From an uncultured Paracoccaceae bacterium (GTDB lineage: Bacteria; Pseudomonadota; Alphaproteobacteria; Rhodobacterales; Rhodobacteraceae), in NCBI GenBank assembly GCA_947493145.1, contig CANLPZ010000001.1, forward strand, positions 992,001-1,056,000: a DNA stretch of 64,000 nt. The letters are read 5' to 3'. This document shows positions 43,831 to 53,336 of this stretch, piece by piece (within the stretch, counting starts at the first letter, position 1; every line of letters starts with the position of its first letter). Made by a program: the position numbers and the translations under genes. The notes beneath the pieces are model-generated. The model saw nothing but the letters and a program-made list of their open reading frames with translations. It searched no databases and had not been told where the DNA came from.

Positions 43831-45185
43831 CGGCGCGCAGGTCCTTTTTTACGTTTTTTGTTACGACCGCGCAGTTGAGATTTTTCAACCAAGCCTTCGT
43901 ATTGGTGAGCCAACAAATGTGATTGGATTTGTTGAATCGTATCCATCCCCACGGACACGATAATCAGGATCGACGTGCCGCCGAAATAGAACGGGATCGA
44001 CAATTGGCTGCGCAGAATTTCTGGAAGCAACGCGACCAATGCCAAATAGCTGGCCCCCAAAACCAACAAACGGGTCAAAACGTAGTCAAGGTATTCTGCC
44101 GTCTTTTTACCTGGGCGAATACCCGGTACGAAACCGTTTTGGTTTTTCAGGTTGTCGGCAACGTCATCGACTTTAAACGCGACTTCTTTTGTGTAGAAGA
44201 AGGTAAAGAACATGATCATCGCGGTGAAGAAAATCAAATACAGCGGCTGACCTGGCCCAAAGTAGGCCAAGATCGTTGACATGATCGGGCTCGTTGATCC
44301 GCCTGAGAATGTCGACAATGTCGTTGGCAACAACAACAAAGCCGATGCAAAGATCGCAGGGATAACACCCGCTGGGTTCACCTTGATCGGCAAATGGCTT
44401 GAACCACCATCATAAACCTTCATGCCAACCTGACGGCGGGGGTATTGGATGTGCACTTTACGCAGCGCGCGTTCCATAAACACGACAAATGCCAGCGTTA
44501 CGATCACCATCAAAATAACACCCACAATCACCGCAGGGCTGATTGCCCCAGAACGTCCTTGTGACAGGAACTGCGCCAAGGCAGCTGGGATTTCAGCAAT
44601 GATGCCAACGAAGATGATCAACGAAATACCGTTACCAATGCCGCGTGCAGTGATTTGTTCACCCAACCACATCAGGAACATTGTACCGCCAACAAGCGTC
44701 AACACACATGCCGCGCGGAAAAACAGCCCTGGATCGGATGCCAACCCGCCGGCTTCTAAAGAGACGGCAAGCCCGTATGCTTGGAAAGTCGCCAGAACAA
44801 CCGTACCGTAACGCGTGTATTGGTTCAGTTTTTTGCGACCAACTTCGCCTTCTTTTTTCAGCTGTTTCAGTGGCTCCCACATCGCGCCCAAGAGCTGAAC
44901 GATGATCGATGCAGAAATATAAGGCATGATGCCAAGCGCAAACATACCCATCCGCGACAACGCACCACCGGTGAACATTGAAAGGATACCACCGATGCCT
45001 GATGCTGCTTCTTCCATGAATGAACGCAGCGCGCTGCCATCGATACCTGGAACCGGAATATACGTTCCGATTCGGTAGATGATCAAAAGCCCAAGGGTGA
45101 AAAGGATACGTTGACGAAGCTCAGTCGCCTTGCCAATTGCGCCCCAACTAAGGTTTGACGCCATTTGTTCTGCAGCAGATGCCAT
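43827..45185 (-). CDS. secY: Protein translocase subunit SecY
   Basis: A 452-residue channel subunit of SecYEG with ten hydrophobic segments. Signatures are [12 protein letters not shown] near the first helix, [36 protein letters not shown], and [20 protein letters not shown] with [12 protein letters not shown]. The basic C-terminal tail [14 protein letters not shown] is typical. A hairpin separates it from rplO, while adk overlaps it by 4 bp. Confidence 0.97.
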   Translation of the reverse strand: MASAAEQMASNLSWGAIGKATELRQRILFTLGLLIIYRIGTYIPVPGIDGSALRSFMEEAASGIGGILSMFTGGALSRMGMFALGIMPYISASIIVQLLGAMWEPLKQLKKEGEVGRKKLNQYTRYGTVVLATFQAYGLAVSLEAGGLASDPGLFFRAACVLTLVGGTMFLMWLGEQITARGIGNGISLIIFVGIIAEIPAALAQFLSQGRSGAISPAVIVGVILMVIVTLAFVVFMERALRKVHIQYPRRQVGMKVYDGGSSHLPIKVNPAGVIPAIFASALLLLPTTLSTFSGGSTSPIMSTILAYFGPGQPLYLIFFTAMIMFFTFFYTKEVAFKVDDVADNLKNQNGFVPGIRPGKKTAEYLDYVLTRLLVLGASYLALVALLPEILRSQLSIPFYFGGTSILIIVSVGMDTIQQIQSHLLAHQYEGLVEKSQLRGRNKKRKKGPARR

Positions 45186-45207
45186 TTAAGGTCTCTTTCA
45201 ATGAAAA

Positions 45208-45238
45208 CACCGCCCTGACGGTTTCCCGAAAGGCGGTG
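45208..45238 (-). terminator. Attenuator-like hairpin between rplO and secY
   Basis: On the minus strand CACCGCC and GGCGGTG pair across a 17-nt loop and are followed by TTTTCATTG. Partial termination would reduce secY-adk relative to ribosomal proteins. Confidence 0.5.
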
Positions 45239-45289
45239 CTAGGAAAACTTGGTTACTATGTAAGGGCCGAAGCCCCGCGTAACAAGTTG

Positions 45290-45763
45290 TTATTCAGTCG
45301 CAGACGCAGCTGTGACTTTTAGTGACCCGCCAGCTTTTTCGACAGCTTCGATCGCAGACTTGGACGCGCCAGTCACTTCGATGTTCAGCTTTGCTGTGAT
45401 ATCACCTTTAGCCAATACGCGAACACCGTCCAATTTGCGGCGAACGATGCCAGCCTCGACCAATGCGTCCTCGGTAACAGCTGCTTTGGCGTCCAGTTTC
45501 TTTTCATCAACGAATTTCTGGATCAGACCAAGGTTCACAACCGCGAATTTTTTGCGGTTCGGCTTGCTGAAACCACGCTTAGGCAAACGTTGGTACAATG
45601 GCATTTGCCCGCCTTCGAAACCTTTGATGGCTACACCAGAACGAGACTTCTGACCCTTGATACCACGACCACCAGTTTTACCAGTGCCGGAACCAACACC
45701 ACGGCCGATACGTTTACGAGGTTTTGTTGCGCCTGGGTTATCGCGCAGTTCATTCAATTTCAT
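45290..45763 (-). CDS. rplO: 50S ribosomal protein L15
   Basis: A 157-residue basic protein. [39 protein letters not shown] and [17 protein letters not shown] are diagnostic. AAAGGAG precedes the start. The gene normally follows rpmD directly; here about 1 kb, containing a gene on the other strand, lies between them. Confidence 0.97.
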   Translation of the reverse strand: MKLNELRDNPGATKPRKRIGRGVGSGTGKTGGRGIKGQKSRSGVAIKGFEGGQMPLYQRLPKRGFSKPNRKKFAVVNLGLIQKFVDEKKLDAKAAVTEDALVEAGIVRRKLDGVRVLAKGDITAKLNIEVTGASKSAIEAVEKAGGSLKVTAASATE

Positions 45764-45955
45764 GTCGCTTCTCCTTTGCCGGAACTACCCTCCAGCGACG
45801 GAGCGGGCAAACACGGCGTTAATTGTGATTCTGTAGCCTATTTAGGCCACTGGGGGCGTGTATCCACGATTGCTCTATTTTACAAGACTATTCCCAACAA
45901 AGGCTCCTAATTTGCGCTTAAATTGCCAATTTCAAACTGAAAACCAAGTTTCAAT

Positions 45956-45973
45956 ATGGAAATATATTTCCAT
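45956..45973. repeat. 18-bp perfect palindrome
   Basis: ATGGAAATATATTTCCAT is fully self-complementary. It lies just upstream of the promoter-like sequence before the NYN gene, where an operator would be expected. Confidence 0.5.
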
Positions 45974-45990
45974 AGATTGTTAATGCTATA

Positions 45991-46019
45991 TTGACATATT
46001 GGACTTATTTACAATATTT
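45991..46019 (+). promoter_or_regulatory. Putative promoter upstream of the NYN gene
   Basis: A perfect TTGACA (45991-45996) followed after 17 bp by ATATTT (46014-46019), with CAATAT one or two bases earlier. The predicted start is near 46026, so the transcript would pass through the hairpin at 46057 before reaching the gene at 46100. Confidence 0.5.
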
Positions 46020-46056
46020 GAGATATCCACCTCATATGGTATATCCTATGAGACAG

Positions 46057-46086
46057 GCCGCGCTCTAGGGCGCGGCTTTTCCTTTT
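46057..46086 (+). terminator. Terminator-type hairpin just before the NYN gene
   Basis: GCCGCGC (46057-46063) and GCGCGGC (46070-46076) form a perfect 7-bp GC stem with a 6-nt loop, then TTTTCCTTTTTT. It sits only 23 bp before the start codon at 46100. It could end a short RNA of about 60 nt or act as an attenuator of the gene. Confidence 0.75.
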
Positions 46087-46099
46087 TTAAGGTGATTTT

Positions 46100-46708
46100 A
46101 TGAGACGAACAAATGTTTACGTGGATGGTTTCAATTTATATCACGCGTTAGACGATTTAGGTGACGATAGCCTAAAATGGCTGTGTCTACGCAGACTTTC
46201 TGAGAGTATTATTGGTGAACGTGAGACACTAAATAGTGTGAAGTACTTTTCGGCATACGCCAATTGGATTCCAGAAGCAGCACAAAGACACAGGGCATAT
46301 GTAGATGCTTTGAAAGTCGAGGGGGTGAAGTTCATCCCGGGGCAATTCAAAAAGAAGTTTCTAAAGTGTAAGTCTTGCGGCAAACAATATCATACACACG
46401 AAGAAAAAGAGACCGACGTAAACATCGCGATCCACCTTATTCGTGACACTTTCGAAGATAGTTTTGATCGTGCTATTGTGATTTCCGCAGACACTGACAT
46501 GAGAACCGCCGTAGAAATGGCGCGGAATATTTCAGGCACCAAGTCCATAGATGTAGTTTCACCGCCAGGAAGGTTTGGAAAGGCGAGAAGCCTTTCTCCG
46601 CTATTCGCTCTTACCAAGGGCAAGATCAAAGCTGCACGTTTAAATGACGAGTACGATTTGGGTAATGGCAAAGTTGTTAAAGTGCCGAACAACTATCGTA
46701 AAATATAA
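46100..46708 (+). CDS. NYN-domain (PIN-like) putative ribonuclease with zinc-finger-like insert
   Basis: A 202-residue protein of the NYN/LabA-like (DUF88) PIN superfamily. The predicted metal-binding acids are Asp9 (VYVDGFNLYH), Asp106 (EKETDVNIA), and Asp131 and Asp133 (VISADTDM), the typical four-acid arrangement. Between them is CKSCGKQYHTH (Cys90, Cys93, His98, His100), which could bind zinc. NYN proteins cleave RNA, but the target is unknown. AAGGTGA precedes the ATG. The gene faces the ribosomal genes head-on and lies between rplO and rpmD, with AT-rich flanks and its own terminators, so it looks like an insertion. Confidence 0.85.
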   Translation: MRRTNVYVDGFNLYHALDDLGDDSLKWLCLRRLSESIIGERETLNSVKYFSAYANWIPEAAQRHRAYVDALKVEGVKFIPGQFKKKFLKCKSCGKQYHTHEEKETDVNIAIHLIRDTFEDSFDRAIVISADTDMRTAVEMARNISGTKSIDVVSPPGRFGKARSLSPLFALTKGKIKAARLNDEYDLGNGKVVKVPNNYRKI

Positions 46709-46739
46709 AACGCCCCACCAAATGGCGGGGCGTTTTTTT
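46709..46739. terminator. Strong terminator between NYN gene and rpmD
   Basis: AACGCCCCACCA (46709-46720) and TGGCGGGGCGTT (46723-46734) form an 11-pair stem with one mismatch. A T-run of seven follows on the plus strand. On the minus strand the stem is followed by TTATATTTTA, so it may also act on ribosomal transcripts coming from rpmD. Confidence 0.88.
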
Positions 46740-46763
46740 AATCTTGTTGAAAATGAAAAGGGC

Positions 46764-46952
46764 TTAGCCTTTTTCTTCGATGATCTCGACCATGTGAGGG
46801 ATCTTCGCGATCATGCCGCGAACTGACGGTGTGTCTTCCAACTCACGTGTTTTGTTCATCTTGTTCAGGCCCAAACCGATTAGCGTTTGACGCTGTTTGG
46901 CGGGGCGACGGATCGGAGAACCGATCTGTTTTACAACGATAGTTTTCGCCAT
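46764..46952 (-). CDS. rpmD: 50S ribosomal protein L30
   Basis: A 62-residue protein. [20 protein letters not shown] with [20 protein letters not shown] is the L30 signature. It follows rpsE by 11 bp. Its downstream neighbour would normally be rplO, but a convergent NYN gene and terminator come first. Confidence 0.96.
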   Translation of the reverse strand: MAKTIVVKQIGSPIRRPAKQRQTLIGLGLNKMNKTRELEDTPSVRGMIAKIPHMVEIIEEKG

Positions 46953-46963
46953 TGGTACGCTCC

Positions 46964-47536
46964 TTACGCTTCTGCTGCTTCAGCTTCAGCCGCAGGTGCT
47001 TCATCTTTTTTCAAGATGTCGGCAACTTTCTTACCACGACGCTGTGCAACCTGACGCGGAGAAGCTGAGTTTTTCAGCGCGTCGATTGTGGCACGGATCA
47101 TGTTGTAAGGGTTCTGCGAACCGATGGATTTAGAAACAACGTCCTGAACACCAACCATTTCGAAAACGGCACGCATTGGACCACCGGCGATGATACCAGT
47201 ACCTTGTGGTGCTGTACGCATCATAACTTTACCGGCGCCGTGGCGGCCTTCCATATCGTGGTGCAACGTACGACCCTCGCGCAGTGGCACGCGGATCATT
47301 TGACGTTTCGCTTGTTCAGTCGCTTTACGGATCGCTTCAGGTACTTCTTTCGCTTTACCTTTACCGAAACCTACGCGGCCTTTTTGGTCACCAACAACAA
47401 CCAACGCAGCAAAACCAAAGTTTTTACCACCTTTTGTTGTTTTCGACACGCGGTTGATCGCTACGAGACGATCGGCGAATTCGGGTGCTTCATCGCGATC
47501 GCGACCTTTTCCCCGACGGTTTTCACGTTCTGCCAT
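46964..47536 (-). CDS. rpsE: 30S ribosomal protein S5
   Basis: A 190-residue protein. The N-terminal double-stranded-RNA-binding fold has [19 protein letters not shown] and [19 protein letters not shown]; the C-terminal part has [19 protein letters not shown] and [15 protein letters not shown]. It contributes to decoding fidelity. An Ala/Glu-rich tail is present. It lies 13 bp after rplR. Confidence 0.97.
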   Translation of the reverse strand: MAERENRRGKGRDRDEAPEFADRLVAINRVSKTTKGGKNFGFAALVVVGDQKGRVGFGKGKAKEVPEAIRKATEQAKRQMIRVPLREGRTLHHDMEGRHGAGKVMMRTAPQGTGIIAGGPMRAVFEMVGVQDVVSKSIGSQNPYNMIRATIDALKNSASPRQVAQRRGKKVADILKKDEAPAAEAEAAEA

Positions 47537-47549
47537 TTTTTCCGTCTCC

Positions 47550-47909
47550 TTAGAACTTCAATCCGCCTTCACGTGCAGCATCGGCCAAAGCCTTTACCTT
47601 ACCGTGAAAGAGGAAGCCGCCGCGATCAAAGTAGCATTCTTCTACTTTTGCTTTCTTGGCGCGCTCTGCGATTGCTGCACCAACTTTCGTTGCTGCTTCG
47701 ATGTTGTTTTTGCCCACAACGCCCAAAGCTTTTTCCATAGAAGAAGCTGAAGCCAATGTGACACCGTTTACGTCGTCGATCAGCTGAACGCTGATGTTCT
47801 TGTTTGAACGGTGAACGGAAAGACGTACGCCGCCTGGGTTCCGTTTGCGAAGTTTGTTCCGAACGCGCAGGCGGCGTTTCAGAAACAGTTGTCTTTTGCT
47901 GTTTGCCAT
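47550..47909 (-). CDS. rplR: 50S ribosomal protein L18
   Basis: A 119-residue 5S-rRNA-binding protein. [31 protein letters not shown] and the C-terminal [20 protein letters not shown], ending AAREGGLKF, are diagnostic. It lies 11 bp after rplF. Confidence 0.97.
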   Translation of the reverse strand: MANSKRQLFLKRRLRVRNKLRKRNPGGVRLSVHRSNKNISVQLIDDVNGVTLASASSMEKALGVVGKNNIEAATKVGAAIAERAKKAKVEECYFDRGGFLFHGKVKALADAAREGGLKF

Positions 47910-47920
47910 GTCCTGGGTCC

Positions 47921-48454
47921 TTACTTCTTCTTACCTTCCTTGCGGAAGATATATTCGTCTTTGTACTTGATGCCTTTGCCTTTGTAAGGCTCAGGTTTAC
48001 GCCATTCGCGGATGTTCGCCGCAACTTGACCAACAAGTTGTTCATCGATGCCTTCGATCGTGATTTCTGTTGGCTTTGCAGCTGTTACAGTAACACCCGC
48101 TGGAACCTCAAAGTTCACTTCGTGAGACAGACCCAATGACAGCTTTAGGGTGTTGCCCTGCATCTGTGCACGATAACCAACACCGTTGATTTCAAGTTCT
48201 TTCTTGAAACCGTCGGTAACGCCAGCAACCAAATTTGCAACCATTGTGCGGGACATGCCCCACTGTTGGCGTGCACGCTTTGATTTACCACGTGGGTCGA
48301 TTTTGATGATGTTCTCTTCGAGAGAGATTGCCACATCGTCAGCCGCTGTGAAGGAACGAGTCCCTTTAGGACCCTTAACTTCAACGGTCTGGCCAGAAAC
48401 AGAAGCTGTTACGCCTGCTGGCAATGTGACCGGTTTTTTACCAATACGAGACAT
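47921..48454 (-). CDS. rplF: 50S ribosomal protein L6
   Basis: A 177-residue protein with two related folds. [20 protein letters not shown] and the C-terminal [20 protein letters not shown] are diagnostic. I chose the start at 48454; an in-frame upstream ATG at 48499 lies inside rpsH. AAGGAGC is the ribosome binding site. It lies 10 bp after rpsH. Confidence 0.97.
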   Translation of the reverse strand: MSRIGKKPVTLPAGVTASVSGQTVEVKGPKGTRSFTAADDVAISLEENIIKIDPRGKSKRARQQWGMSRTMVANLVAGVTDGFKKELEINGVGYRAQMQGNTLKLSLGLSHEVNFEVPAGVTVTAAKPTEITIEGIDEQLVGQVAANIREWRKPEPYKGKGIKYKDEYIFRKEGKKK

Positions 48455-48464
48455 TGCGCGCTCC

Positions 48465-48857
48465 TTAGAAGACCGTGCACAGCACTTCGCCGCCAACATT
48501 GGCAGAGCGTGCTGATGCGTCCGACATCACACCTTTAGATGTGCTGACAATCGACACGCCCAAGCCCTGACGGACTGTTGGAATGTCATCGGCACCCATG
48601 TAAACGCGACGACCAGGTTTTGACACCCGTTTTAGTTCACGAATTACAGGCGTACCATCGAAGTACTTTAGACCAATTTCAAAAGCAGGGTGGCCCTTTG
48701 TATCAGTGGTTTTTTCGTACCCACGGATGTAACCTTCTGCTTCCAAAACATCCAAAACCCAAGCGCGAAGCTTAGATGCTGGTGTCTCTACTGTTGATTT
48801 GCCGCGCATCTGACCATTGCGGATGCGTGTTAGCATATCGGCGATAGGATCATTCAT
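48465..48857 (-). CDS. rpsH: 30S ribosomal protein S8
   Basis: A 130-residue 16S-rRNA-binding protein. [20 protein letters not shown] and the C-terminal [20 protein letters not shown] with GGEVLCTVF are diagnostic. In E. coli S8 represses the spc operon. It lies 12 bp after rpsN. Confidence 0.97.
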   Translation of the reverse strand: MNDPIADMLTRIRNGQMRGKSTVETPASKLRAWVLDVLEAEGYIRGYEKTTDTKGHPAFEIGLKYFDGTPVIRELKRVSKPGRRVYMGADDIPTVRQGLGVSIVSTSKGVMSDASARSANVGGEVLCTVF

Positions 48858-48869
48858 TTCAAATACTCC

Positions 48870-49175
48870 TTACCAGCTCGACTTAACCATACCAGGAATC
48901 TGGCCGTTTGAGCCAAGTTCCCGCAACGCAATACGGCTGATCTTTAGCTTACGGTAATAAGCGTGAGGACGACCAGTTAGCTGACAACGGTTGTGCAAAC
49001 GGTTTTCAGCTGAGTTGCGTGGTAGTTTAGCCAATTTCATACGCGCTTTAAAACGCTCTTCAACTGACTTGCTTTCGTCTTTTGCGATTTCTTTAAGCTC
49101 GGCACGTTTCGCAGCGTATTTAGCCACCAAACGTTCGCGCTTTTTCTCGCGTTCGATCATTGCTTTTTTAGCCAT
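48870..49175 (-). CDS. rpsN: 30S ribosomal protein S14 (zinc-free type)
   Basis: A 101-residue protein. [40 protein letters not shown] and the ending [11 protein letters not shown] identify S14. It is the long form without the CXXC pairs of the zinc type. It lies 18 bp after rplE. Confidence 0.97.
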   Translation of the reverse strand: MAKKAMIEREKKRERLVAKYAAKRAELKEIAKDESKSVEERFKARMKLAKLPRNSAENRLHNRCQLTGRPHAYYRKLKISRIALRELGSNGQIPGMVKSSW

Positions 49176-49193
49176 GTCTCTATCCTTCCGCGA

Positions 49194-49757
49194 TTAGCTG
49201 TTGAAAGGCATGTTGAATAGCTTCAACAGGCTCTTTGCTTCTGCGTCGGTGTCTGCAGTGGTTGCGATAACGATATCCATACCCCACATCTCATCAACTT
49301 TATCGAAGTCGATTTCAGGGAATACGATATGTTCCTTCAAACCCATGGCATAGTTGCCACGACCATCGAAAGATTTGCCAGAAACGCCGCGGAAGTCGCG
49401 AACGCGAGGCAAAGCGATGGTGATCAGGCGGTCAAGGAATTCGTACATTTGCGCACCGCGCAAAGTTACCTTGGCACCCAATGGCATTTCTTCACGAACA
49501 CGGAAACCCGCGATGGATTTCTTTGCCGTTGTGATAACCGCGTGCTGACCTGTGATCGCTGTCAACGCGGCCTGCGCGTCTTTAACTTTCTTAGAGTCTT
49601 TCACGGATTCGCGACCTGCACCGATGTTTAGAACGATTTTGTCCAAACGCGGAATTTGCATATCGTTTTTGTAACCAAACTCTTCTTTCAACGCACCGCG
49701 AACAGTGTCTTGATAGAAGGTTTTCAAACGAGGTGTGTAAGCTGCGTTATCAAGCAT
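49194..49757 (-). CDS. rplE: 50S ribosomal protein L5
   Basis: A 187-residue 5S-rRNA-binding protein. [33 protein letters not shown] and [20 protein letters not shown] are diagnostic. The start overlaps the rplX stop by 8 bp, so the two are translationally coupled. Confidence 0.97.
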   Translation of the reverse strand: MLDNAAYTPRLKTFYQDTVRGALKEEFGYKNDMQIPRLDKIVLNIGAGRESVKDSKKVKDAQAALTAITGQHAVITTAKKSIAGFRVREEMPLGAKVTLRGAQMYEFLDRLITIALPRVRDFRGVSGKSFDGRGNYAMGLKEHIVFPEIDFDKVDEMWGMDIVIATTADTDAEAKSLLKLFNMPFNS

Positions 49758-50061
49758 CGATCACATCTCCTGTGGTCTTAGCGAAACGAACCTTTTTGTC
49801 GCCTTCAATCTTGAAGCCAACACGGGTTGGTTTGCCATTTTTGTCCAACAGCGCCAAGTTGCTTAGCTGGATCGGCATTGCTTGTGGCAAGCGACCGCCT
49901 TGTGAACCTTGGCTTTGCTTTGTGTGACGAATAGCGATATTCACGCCTTCGACGACAGCTTTGCCGGCAGATGGGTTTACAGAAGTAATTGTACCTTCTT
50001 TACCCTTATCCTTACCGGCCAATACGACGACCTTGTCGCCCTTTTTCAACTTAGCAGCCAT
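49750..50061 (-). CDS. rplX: 50S ribosomal protein L24
   Basis: A 103-residue protein with the KOW motif, [20 protein letters not shown], followed by [20 protein letters not shown]. It initiates 50S assembly. I chose the start at 50061 (MAAKLKKGD), 1 bp after the rplN stop; an ATG at 50082 overlaps rplN. Confidence 0.96.
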   Translation of the reverse strand: MAAKLKKGDKVVVLAGKDKGKEGTITSVNPSAGKAVVEGVNIAIRHTKQSQGSQGGRLPQAMPIQLSNLALLDKNGKPTRVGFKIEGDKKVRFAKTTGDVIDA

Positions 50062-50062
50062 C

Positions 50063-50431
50063 TTACAGCACCTCCGGTGCAAGTGAGATAATCTTCATGA
50101 AGTTTTTGGCACGAAGCTCACGAACAACTGGCCCAAAGATACGCGTACCGATCGGCTCGTTTGAGTTGTTCAAAATTACGGCTGCATTGCTGTCGAAACG
50201 AATGGCTGTACCATCTTCACGACGAACTTCTTTGGCGGTACGAACGACGACGGCCTTACGAACGTCACCTTTCTTTACACGACCACGTGGAATGGCTTCC
50301 TTTACTGAGACAACAATAATGTCGCCTACAGATGCGTACTTACGCTTGGAACCACCCAGAACCTTGATGCACTGAACTCGGCGAGCGCCTGAGTTATCAG
50401 CAACATCCAGATTTGTTTGCATCTGGATCAT
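50063..50431 (-). CDS. rplN: 50S ribosomal protein L14
   Basis: A 122-residue protein. [40 protein letters not shown] and [20 protein letters not shown] are diagnostic of L14. It lies 76 bp after rpsQ. Confidence 0.97.
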   Translation of the reverse strand: MIQMQTNLDVADNSGARRVQCIKVLGGSKRKYASVGDIIVVSVKEAIPRGRVKKGDVRKAVVVRTAKEVRREDGTAIRFDSNAAVILNNSNEPIGTRIFGPVVRELRAKNFMKIISLAPEVL

Positions 50432-50507
50432 TTGGTTTCTCCTGGACCTTTAGGGGGGCGATGCGTGCCTTGTCCCCTAGGGTTTCGCTAAAATGCGAAA
50501 TGACCGC

Positions 50508-50735
50508 TTAGGCGATCACTTCCCATCGTTTCGTTTTCGACTTAGGGGCACATTCCTGAATGCGGACTGTGTCGCCTACGTTGAAAGCGTTCTTTTCATC
50601 GTGCGCCCGATATTTTTTGGACTTACGAATGGTTTTCTTCAAAACGGGGTGTTTGAAACGACGTTCAACAGAAACAGTCACTGTCTGTTCGTTTTGGTTC
50701 GATGTCACAACACCTGATAGGATACGCTTTGGCAT
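50508..50735 (-). CDS. rpsQ: 30S ribosomal protein S17
   Basis: A 75-residue OB-fold protein. [20 protein letters not shown] with [20 protein letters not shown] and [20 protein letters not shown] is the S17 signature. It lies 4 bp after rpmC. Confidence 0.97.
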   Translation of the reverse strand: MPKRILSGVVTSNQNEQTVTVSVERRFKHPVLKKTIRKSKKYRAHDEKNAFNVGDTVRIQECAPKSKTKRWEVIA

Positions 50736-50739
50736 GGGA

Positions 50740-50946
50740 TTAAGCCTCCGATGCTGCAGCAGCAGCCTTTTCGTTTAGAATTGTTTTGACCTGAGCCGCC
50801 GCACGACGAACTGTTTTCATACGTGCAGTGTTTTCAAGTTGGCCAGTCGCTTGCTGGAAACGCAAGTTAAAGGCTTCTTTTTTCAGATTTTCCAGCTCGT
50901 CTTTAAGCTGGTCCGCGGTCTTATCGCGTAGTTCATTGGCGTTCAT
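50740..50946 (-). CDS. rpmC: 50S ribosomal protein L29
   Basis: A 68-residue helical protein. [20 protein letters not shown] and [19 protein letters not shown] are diagnostic. AAAGGAAG precedes the start. It is the first ribosomal gene of this block; rplP and the rest of the S10 operon are not upstream, where a divergent dioxygenase gene lies instead. Confidence 0.97.
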   Translation of the reverse strand: MNANELRDKTADQLKDELENLKKEAFNLRFQQATGQLENTARMKTVRRAAAQVKTILNEKAAAAASEA

Positions 50947-51024
50947 GCCATTCTTCCTTTCAACATCACCGGTAGGCCGCGCAAAGCGTCACCCTGATTC
51001 CAGTGGAGTTCATGATGAAGGGCG

Positions 51025-51053
51025 CGTTTACGATGAGTCTGTGTCTAAAGCAA
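51025..51053 (-). promoter_or_regulatory. Possible promoter of the spc operon
   Basis: On the minus strand TTGCTT (51053-51048) and TAAACG (51030-51025) are separated by 17 bp, about 80 bp before rpmC. The -10 match is weak. A promoter is needed here because the S10 genes do not precede rpmC. Confidence 0.35.
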
Positions 51054-51121
51054 CCCCCTATGGAAAAAAGGGTTTGGAATAGTGTTTTACACCACCAGAT
51101 GCTGTGGTTTATCACCGTCCC

Positions 51122-51739
51122 ATGTCTACTATTGAATCGCTTTTCGCAACCCGCTTGTACCGTGCCCGCCTGTCTGATCAGGGAACTGTGGATGCACAGG
51201 AATTGGAAACCTCATGCATTGTGATTGCTGAGGATGACGAGGCTGGCCAAGATTGGTGCGAGGCCAATGATTTTCCGGGCTATACGTCTTATGCGTCCCT
51301 GACCGACCTGCCGTGGCGGTTCCCGATCTTTGACGCGGTGGTAAGGGCCCTGGACAAACATGTGGCTGCGTTTGCCGAAGACTTACAGTTTGATCTCGAT
51401 GGCCGAGAATTGAAGCTTGAGGATATCTGGATCAATATCCTACCCGAAGGCGGTATTCACACCGCCCATATCCACCCACATTCGGTGGTTTCTGGCACCA
51501 CTTATGTCGCCATGCCCAAAGGTGCGAGTGCGATCAAATTCGAAGACCCTCGCCACGCGATGATGATGGCCGCCCCTGCCCGCGCCCGCGACGCACGCCG
51601 CGAATTGCAACCCTTCATCTATATCGAACCCGAAGTTGGCGACGTCCTGCTATGGGAAAGCTGGCTGCGTCACGAGGTGCCAATGAATATGGCCGAGGAA
51701 GAACGGATTTCGGTGAGCTTTAATTACACTTGGGGTTGA
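51122..51739 (+). CDS. TIGR02466-type putative 2-oxoglutarate-Fe(II) oxygenase
   Basis: A 205-residue protein with a predicted double-stranded beta-helix fold. The candidate iron site is in GIHTAHIHPHSVVSGTTYVA, with a second region EVGDVLLWESWLRHEVPMN (late His) and RISVSFNYTWG with an Arg that could bind the cosubstrate. The function of this family is unknown. I chose the ATG at 51122 (MSTIESLFATRLY). It diverges from rpmC in a position that normally belongs to the S10 operon. Confidence 0.75.
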   Translation: MSTIESLFATRLYRARLSDQGTVDAQELETSCIVIAEDDEAGQDWCEANDFPGYTSYASLTDLPWRFPIFDAVVRALDKHVAAFAEDLQFDLDGRELKLEDIWINILPEGGIHTAHIHPHSVVSGTTYVAMPKGASAIKFEDPRHAMMMAAPARARDARRELQPFIYIEPEVGDVLLWESWLRHEVPMNMAEEERISVSFNYTWG

Positions 51740-52228
51740 GTGTCGTGCGTTGGCCAAAATTATATTAGACACGAGACAGAACTGTTCTGCTCAGCACGCG
51801 CGGTCCCAATCGTTCATTAACACTTTTGTCCTTTAACCGCCCCCGAACTGGGAGGATGGTTCGAAGCACACCCACCGTTTTCTTGTATATAATCCTTTGG
51901 ACTATTAGAGGTTCGGGCACTTCCCAGTCTTTGATTTAGCGTTAGGTGTGCAAAGAATCTGCACACTATTTTTCCGAAATTAATCTGTTCGTATGTGCCC
52001 CACAATCTATTGCCTTTCCATCAGGATATGCCATCAAAAGCACGGAACTAAGACGTGACAGGCCCAAATATACAAGTTACAGATGTAAAGAGATAACTCC
52101 ATTCACTATGAAAGGACGGACGTCATCCAACCATTCTGTACAATGAACCCCTTCTTAACGGATAGGAAGTTTCATTGTGCAATGGGAAAGGATTCAACCG
52201 TCACCCAAGAACCGGAAAGAAAAATCAC
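51740..52228. other. Intergenic region before the lone TRAP binding protein
   Basis: 489 bp with no recognisable gene. A TATAAT at 51888-51893 has no good -35 partner. Composition is more AT-rich than the flanks. Nothing repetitive was noticed. Confidence 0.55.
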
Positions 52229-53296
52229 ATGAATTTGGCCAAAAGAACATGTCGCGATCTGTTACTTCCAACCTTGGTGACGATTGGTTTGCTCGCATCA
52301 TCTGTGCCCATCGCGGCAAAAGAACCTGAAACCACAGAAATTCAAATCGCGTCGACCTTTCCGATCGGAATGCCAATCTTGGGCGATGCTGTGGTGCAAC
52401 TTTCTGAACGCGTCTCTCGGATGTCCGATGGGAAACTGGTTCTACAACCGTTTGAACCCAATGAATTGGTCCCCGCATCAGAAACCGTCAATGCCGTCAG
52501 TGACGGACGCGTATCTGGCGCATGGGCTGGTGCGGGTTGGTTCGCAAAACACGACATTACGTTCAACATGTTTTCAAGCGTTCCGTTTGGTCCAGGCATT
52601 GGGGAGTATATGGCTTGGATCTATCACGGTGGCGGGCTTGAACTGTCCCGCGAAATGTTTGCCCAACACGGCGTTTATAACATCCCATGCGGTATCATCC
52701 CCGCAGAAGCATCTGGCTGGTTTGGCAAAGAAATAAATTCCATCGAAGACTTGGATGGTTTGAGAATGCGTATTTTCGGGCTGGGTGCCCGGATATTGGA
52801 AGATTTCGGTGTGCAAACCCAGCAGCTTGCCCCAGGGGAAATTTTGGAAGAACTCAAGGCTGGGAATTTGGACGCGACCGAATTTTCGTTACCGGCAATG
52901 GACCGACCACTCGGGTTTCAACAATTTTTGAAACACTATTATTTTCCTGGGTGGCACCAGCAAGCAACGTTGTTCGACCTGTATCTTTCCCTTGAGATGT
53001 GGAACGGCATGCCAGAAAGCCATCAGGCCATGATCGAAACCGCTTGCGGCGATGTGATGCGCGACATGATTTCCGAAGGCGAAGCCGTTCAATGGAAGGC
53101 CATGAAGGAAATGCGCGATGAAGGGGTGAAAATTCGTCGTTGGCCTGCTGAGATCTTGGTTGCTTTTGAAGAATCTTGGTTAGAAATCGTTGATGAAGAA
53201 ACCGCCAAAAACCCTAATTTTGATCGGGTTTGGACAAATTATTCCGAGTTTAGAGAAAGCTACGCAATTTGGCGACATTTCAGTTTCTTAGAATAG
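52229..53296 (+). CDS. TRAP-type periplasmic substrate-binding protein, without its own permease
   Basis: A 355-residue DctP-family (COG4663-like) protein. The signal peptide is near residues 1-30 (LLLPTLVTIGLLASSVPIAA). The mature part begins TTEIQIASTFPIGMPILGDA and contains LRMRIFGLGARILEDFGVQ and GFQQFLKHYYFPGWHQ. Where transporter members usually have an AAEW(V/C)GP ligand segment, this one reads ATEFSLPAMDR. No DctQ or DctM gene adjoins it; a hybrid sensor kinase starts 40 bp downstream. It may serve as a ligand sensor for that kinase rather than for transport. I chose the ATG at 52229 (MNLAKRTCRD), preceded by GGAAAG. Confidence 0.82.
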   Translation: MNLAKRTCRDLLLPTLVTIGLLASSVPIAAKEPETTEIQIASTFPIGMPILGDAVVQLSERVSRMSDGKLVLQPFEPNELVPASETVNAVSDGRVSGAWAGAGWFAKHDITFNMFSSVPFGPGIGEYMAWIYHGGGLELSREMFAQHGVYNIPCGIIPAEASGWFGKEINSIEDLDGLRMRIFGLGARILEDFGVQTQQLAPGEILEELKAGNLDATEFSLPAMDRPLGFQQFLKHYYFPGWHQQATLFDLYLSLEMWNGMPESHQAMIETACGDVMRDMISEGEAVQWKAMKEMRDEGVKIRRWPAEILVAFEESWLEIVDEETAKNPNFDRVWTNYSEFRESYAIWRHFSFLE

Positions 53297-53336
53297 TCAA
53301 AAACGCTAGACTTTAGGCGGACTGGATAAAGAGAAA

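Larger units (their letters stand above)
45764..46099. other. AT-rich insert segment between rplO and the NYN gene
   Basis: 336 bp, much more AT-rich than the flanking ribosomal genes from about 45890 on. It contains a perfect 18-bp palindrome (45956-45973), a plus-strand promoter-like sequence and a terminator-type hairpin. No protein gene is evident. Confidence 0.6.
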
